Assembly (NCBI RefSeq): GCF_004341205.1
Contig: NZ_SLUL01000013.1
Location: 16,621 to 80,620 of the forward strand
Direction of reading: 5' to 3'
From: Thermolongibacillus altinsuensis
Lineage (GTDB): Bacteria; Bacillota; Bacilli; Bacillales; Anoxybacillaceae
DNA length: 64,000 bases
Shown here one piece after another: positions 63,538-64,000 of the stretch. Below the pieces are notes generated by a model. It saw only the letters and a program-made list of their open reading frames with translations. It ran no database searches and was not told the DNA's origin. Position numbers and translations under genes: made by a program. How positions within the stretch are numbered: the stretch's first letter is position 1; every line of letters starts with the position of its first letter.

Positions 63538-63939
63538 ATGGAAATTCGTTCAGTGAAATGGTTAGACTACTATGTCATCTCTCCACTAATCAATGAGTGG
63601 TGGGGCGGAAGACAAATGTCTGATAAGTTGCCAAAATTATTCTTCGACCATTTTAAAAATACAAGTTTCATTGCCGAAAAAGATGGAAAAATCGTTGGAT
63701 TTTTGATAGGTTTTCTATCCCAAACATATCCAGAAGAAGCATATATACACTTTGTTGGAGTTCATCCGGATTATAGGAAACACGGTATTGGAAAACGACT
63801 GTACAATGAATTTTTTAATATTGTTAAAAAGAATGGCCGGAATATCGTCCGTTGTGTAACTTCACCAGTGAACAAAGTTTCCATTGCCTTTCATACGAAA
63901 ATGGGTGTATTTGATAATTTAAAGTTGAGCCACTTTTGA
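63538..63939 (+). CDS. GNAT acetyltransferase, probably 3'-truncated
   Basis: 133 residues with AAGGGGGAT upstream. Acetyl-CoA loop HPDYRKHGIGKRLYNEF and SPVNKVSIAFHTKMG are present, but the usual last 20-30 residues are replaced by FDNLKLSHF and a stop. From about 63925 the sequence (TTGAGCCACTTTTG, later AATGAGCCACC) may be the end of an insertion, so truncation by a mobile element is likely. May retain some activity. Confidence 0.7.
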   Translation: MEIRSVKWLDYYVISPLINEWWGGRQMSDKLPKLFFDHFKNTSFIAEKDGKIVGFLIGFLSQTYPEEAYIHFVGVHPDYRKHGIGKRLYNEFFNIVKKNGRNIVRCVTSPVNKVSIAFHTKMGVFDNLKLSHF

Positions 63940-64000
63940 AGGGTTCGATCACATAAAAAATGAGCCACCTGATTTCCAATTTTCATTACCTCCCTTATGA

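Noticed and set aside
57040..63540. Repeats considered as classical integron attC sites
   Set aside because: The elements form two adjacent stems with an outer closing stem rather than one long attC hairpin, the RYYYAAC/GTTRRRY core is not clearly met, and no integrase is in view.

Overview
The window looks like a chromosomal segment of a spore-forming, low-to-mid GC Bacillaceae bacterium. The evidence is strong AGGAGG-type ribosome binding sites, frequent TTG/GTG starts, two gene groups that match Bacillus subtilis neighbourhoods (yoaS-yozG-yoaT and sigM-yhdL-yhdK), CcpA-type cre sites and Bacillus-type IS elements. No rRNA or tRNA gene was recognised. Species cannot be fixed from the sequence alone.

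Layout. (1) 1-1.3 kb: a phage-type RecT tail, one unknown small gene and a broken L,D-transpeptidase-like gene. (2) 1.3-7.3 kb: a complete azole-modified peptide (TOMM) locus of the heterocycloanthracin/sonorensin type. It has a 100-residue precursor with 15 cysteines in a repetitive core, a ThiF-like maturation protein, a leader-binding/YcaO cyclodehydratase fusion and a SagB-type dehydrogenase. By eye it is richer in GC than its surroundings. (3) 7.6-10 kb: a solitary YlmA-like ABC ATPase, a sugar (sorbosone) dehydrogenase lipoprotein gene broken by a 5-bp tandem duplication, and a small spore-protein-like gene. (4) 10.1-22.2 kb: a catabolic cluster with aminotransferase, aldehyde dehydrogenase, a divergent PucR/CdaR-type regulator, Rieske oxygenase, amino acid permease, flavin amine oxidase, SCOT-type CoA transferase, 2-hydroxyacid dehydrogenase and a tartrate/isopropylmalate-type dehydrogenase. 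It probably degrades an amine or amino acid to CoA esters and central metabolites under carbon catabolite control; the substrate is unknown.

(5) 22.3-31 kb: a small membrane protein, gene remnants, an SDR gene, a beta-oxidation set (3-hydroxyacyl-CoA dehydrogenase, acyl-CoA dehydrogenase, thiolase, enoyl-CoA hydratase), a rhomboid protease and a MerR regulator. (6) 31-38.8 kb: a truncated BASS transporter, a GlcD-type oxidase, a zinc-ribbon miniprotein and an ECF sigma/ABC-2 exporter operon. (7) 39-41.9 kb: a PD-(D/E)xK-like nuclease followed by a coiled-coil/two-TM protein, a possible defence pair. (8) 42.3-50.7 kb: a SigM-YhdL-YhdK-like operon and a decayed second copy of its anti-sigma and partner genes, with an IS982 remnant and yoaS-yozG-yoaT between them. 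(9) 50.7-56.9 kb: an apparently intact IS3-type element, a NUDIX gene, decayed duplicates and a GntR(YtrA)-controlled ABC operon with a perfect operator palindrome.

(10) 57-64 kb: single accessory genes, all on the plus strand (peptidase E, VanX-like dipeptidase, aminoglycoside adenylyltransferase, several GNAT acetyltransferases, MOSC protein, DJ-1 fragment). They are punctuated by copies of a same-orientation structured repeat of about 60-100 bp whose two stems differ in sequence while pairing is kept. Three units are in tandem at 57.04-57.25 kb, and outlying copies occur at 22.3 and 42.75 kb. The arrangement resembles a gene-cassette array without a visible integrase. With the TOMM locus, this is the most interesting part of the window.
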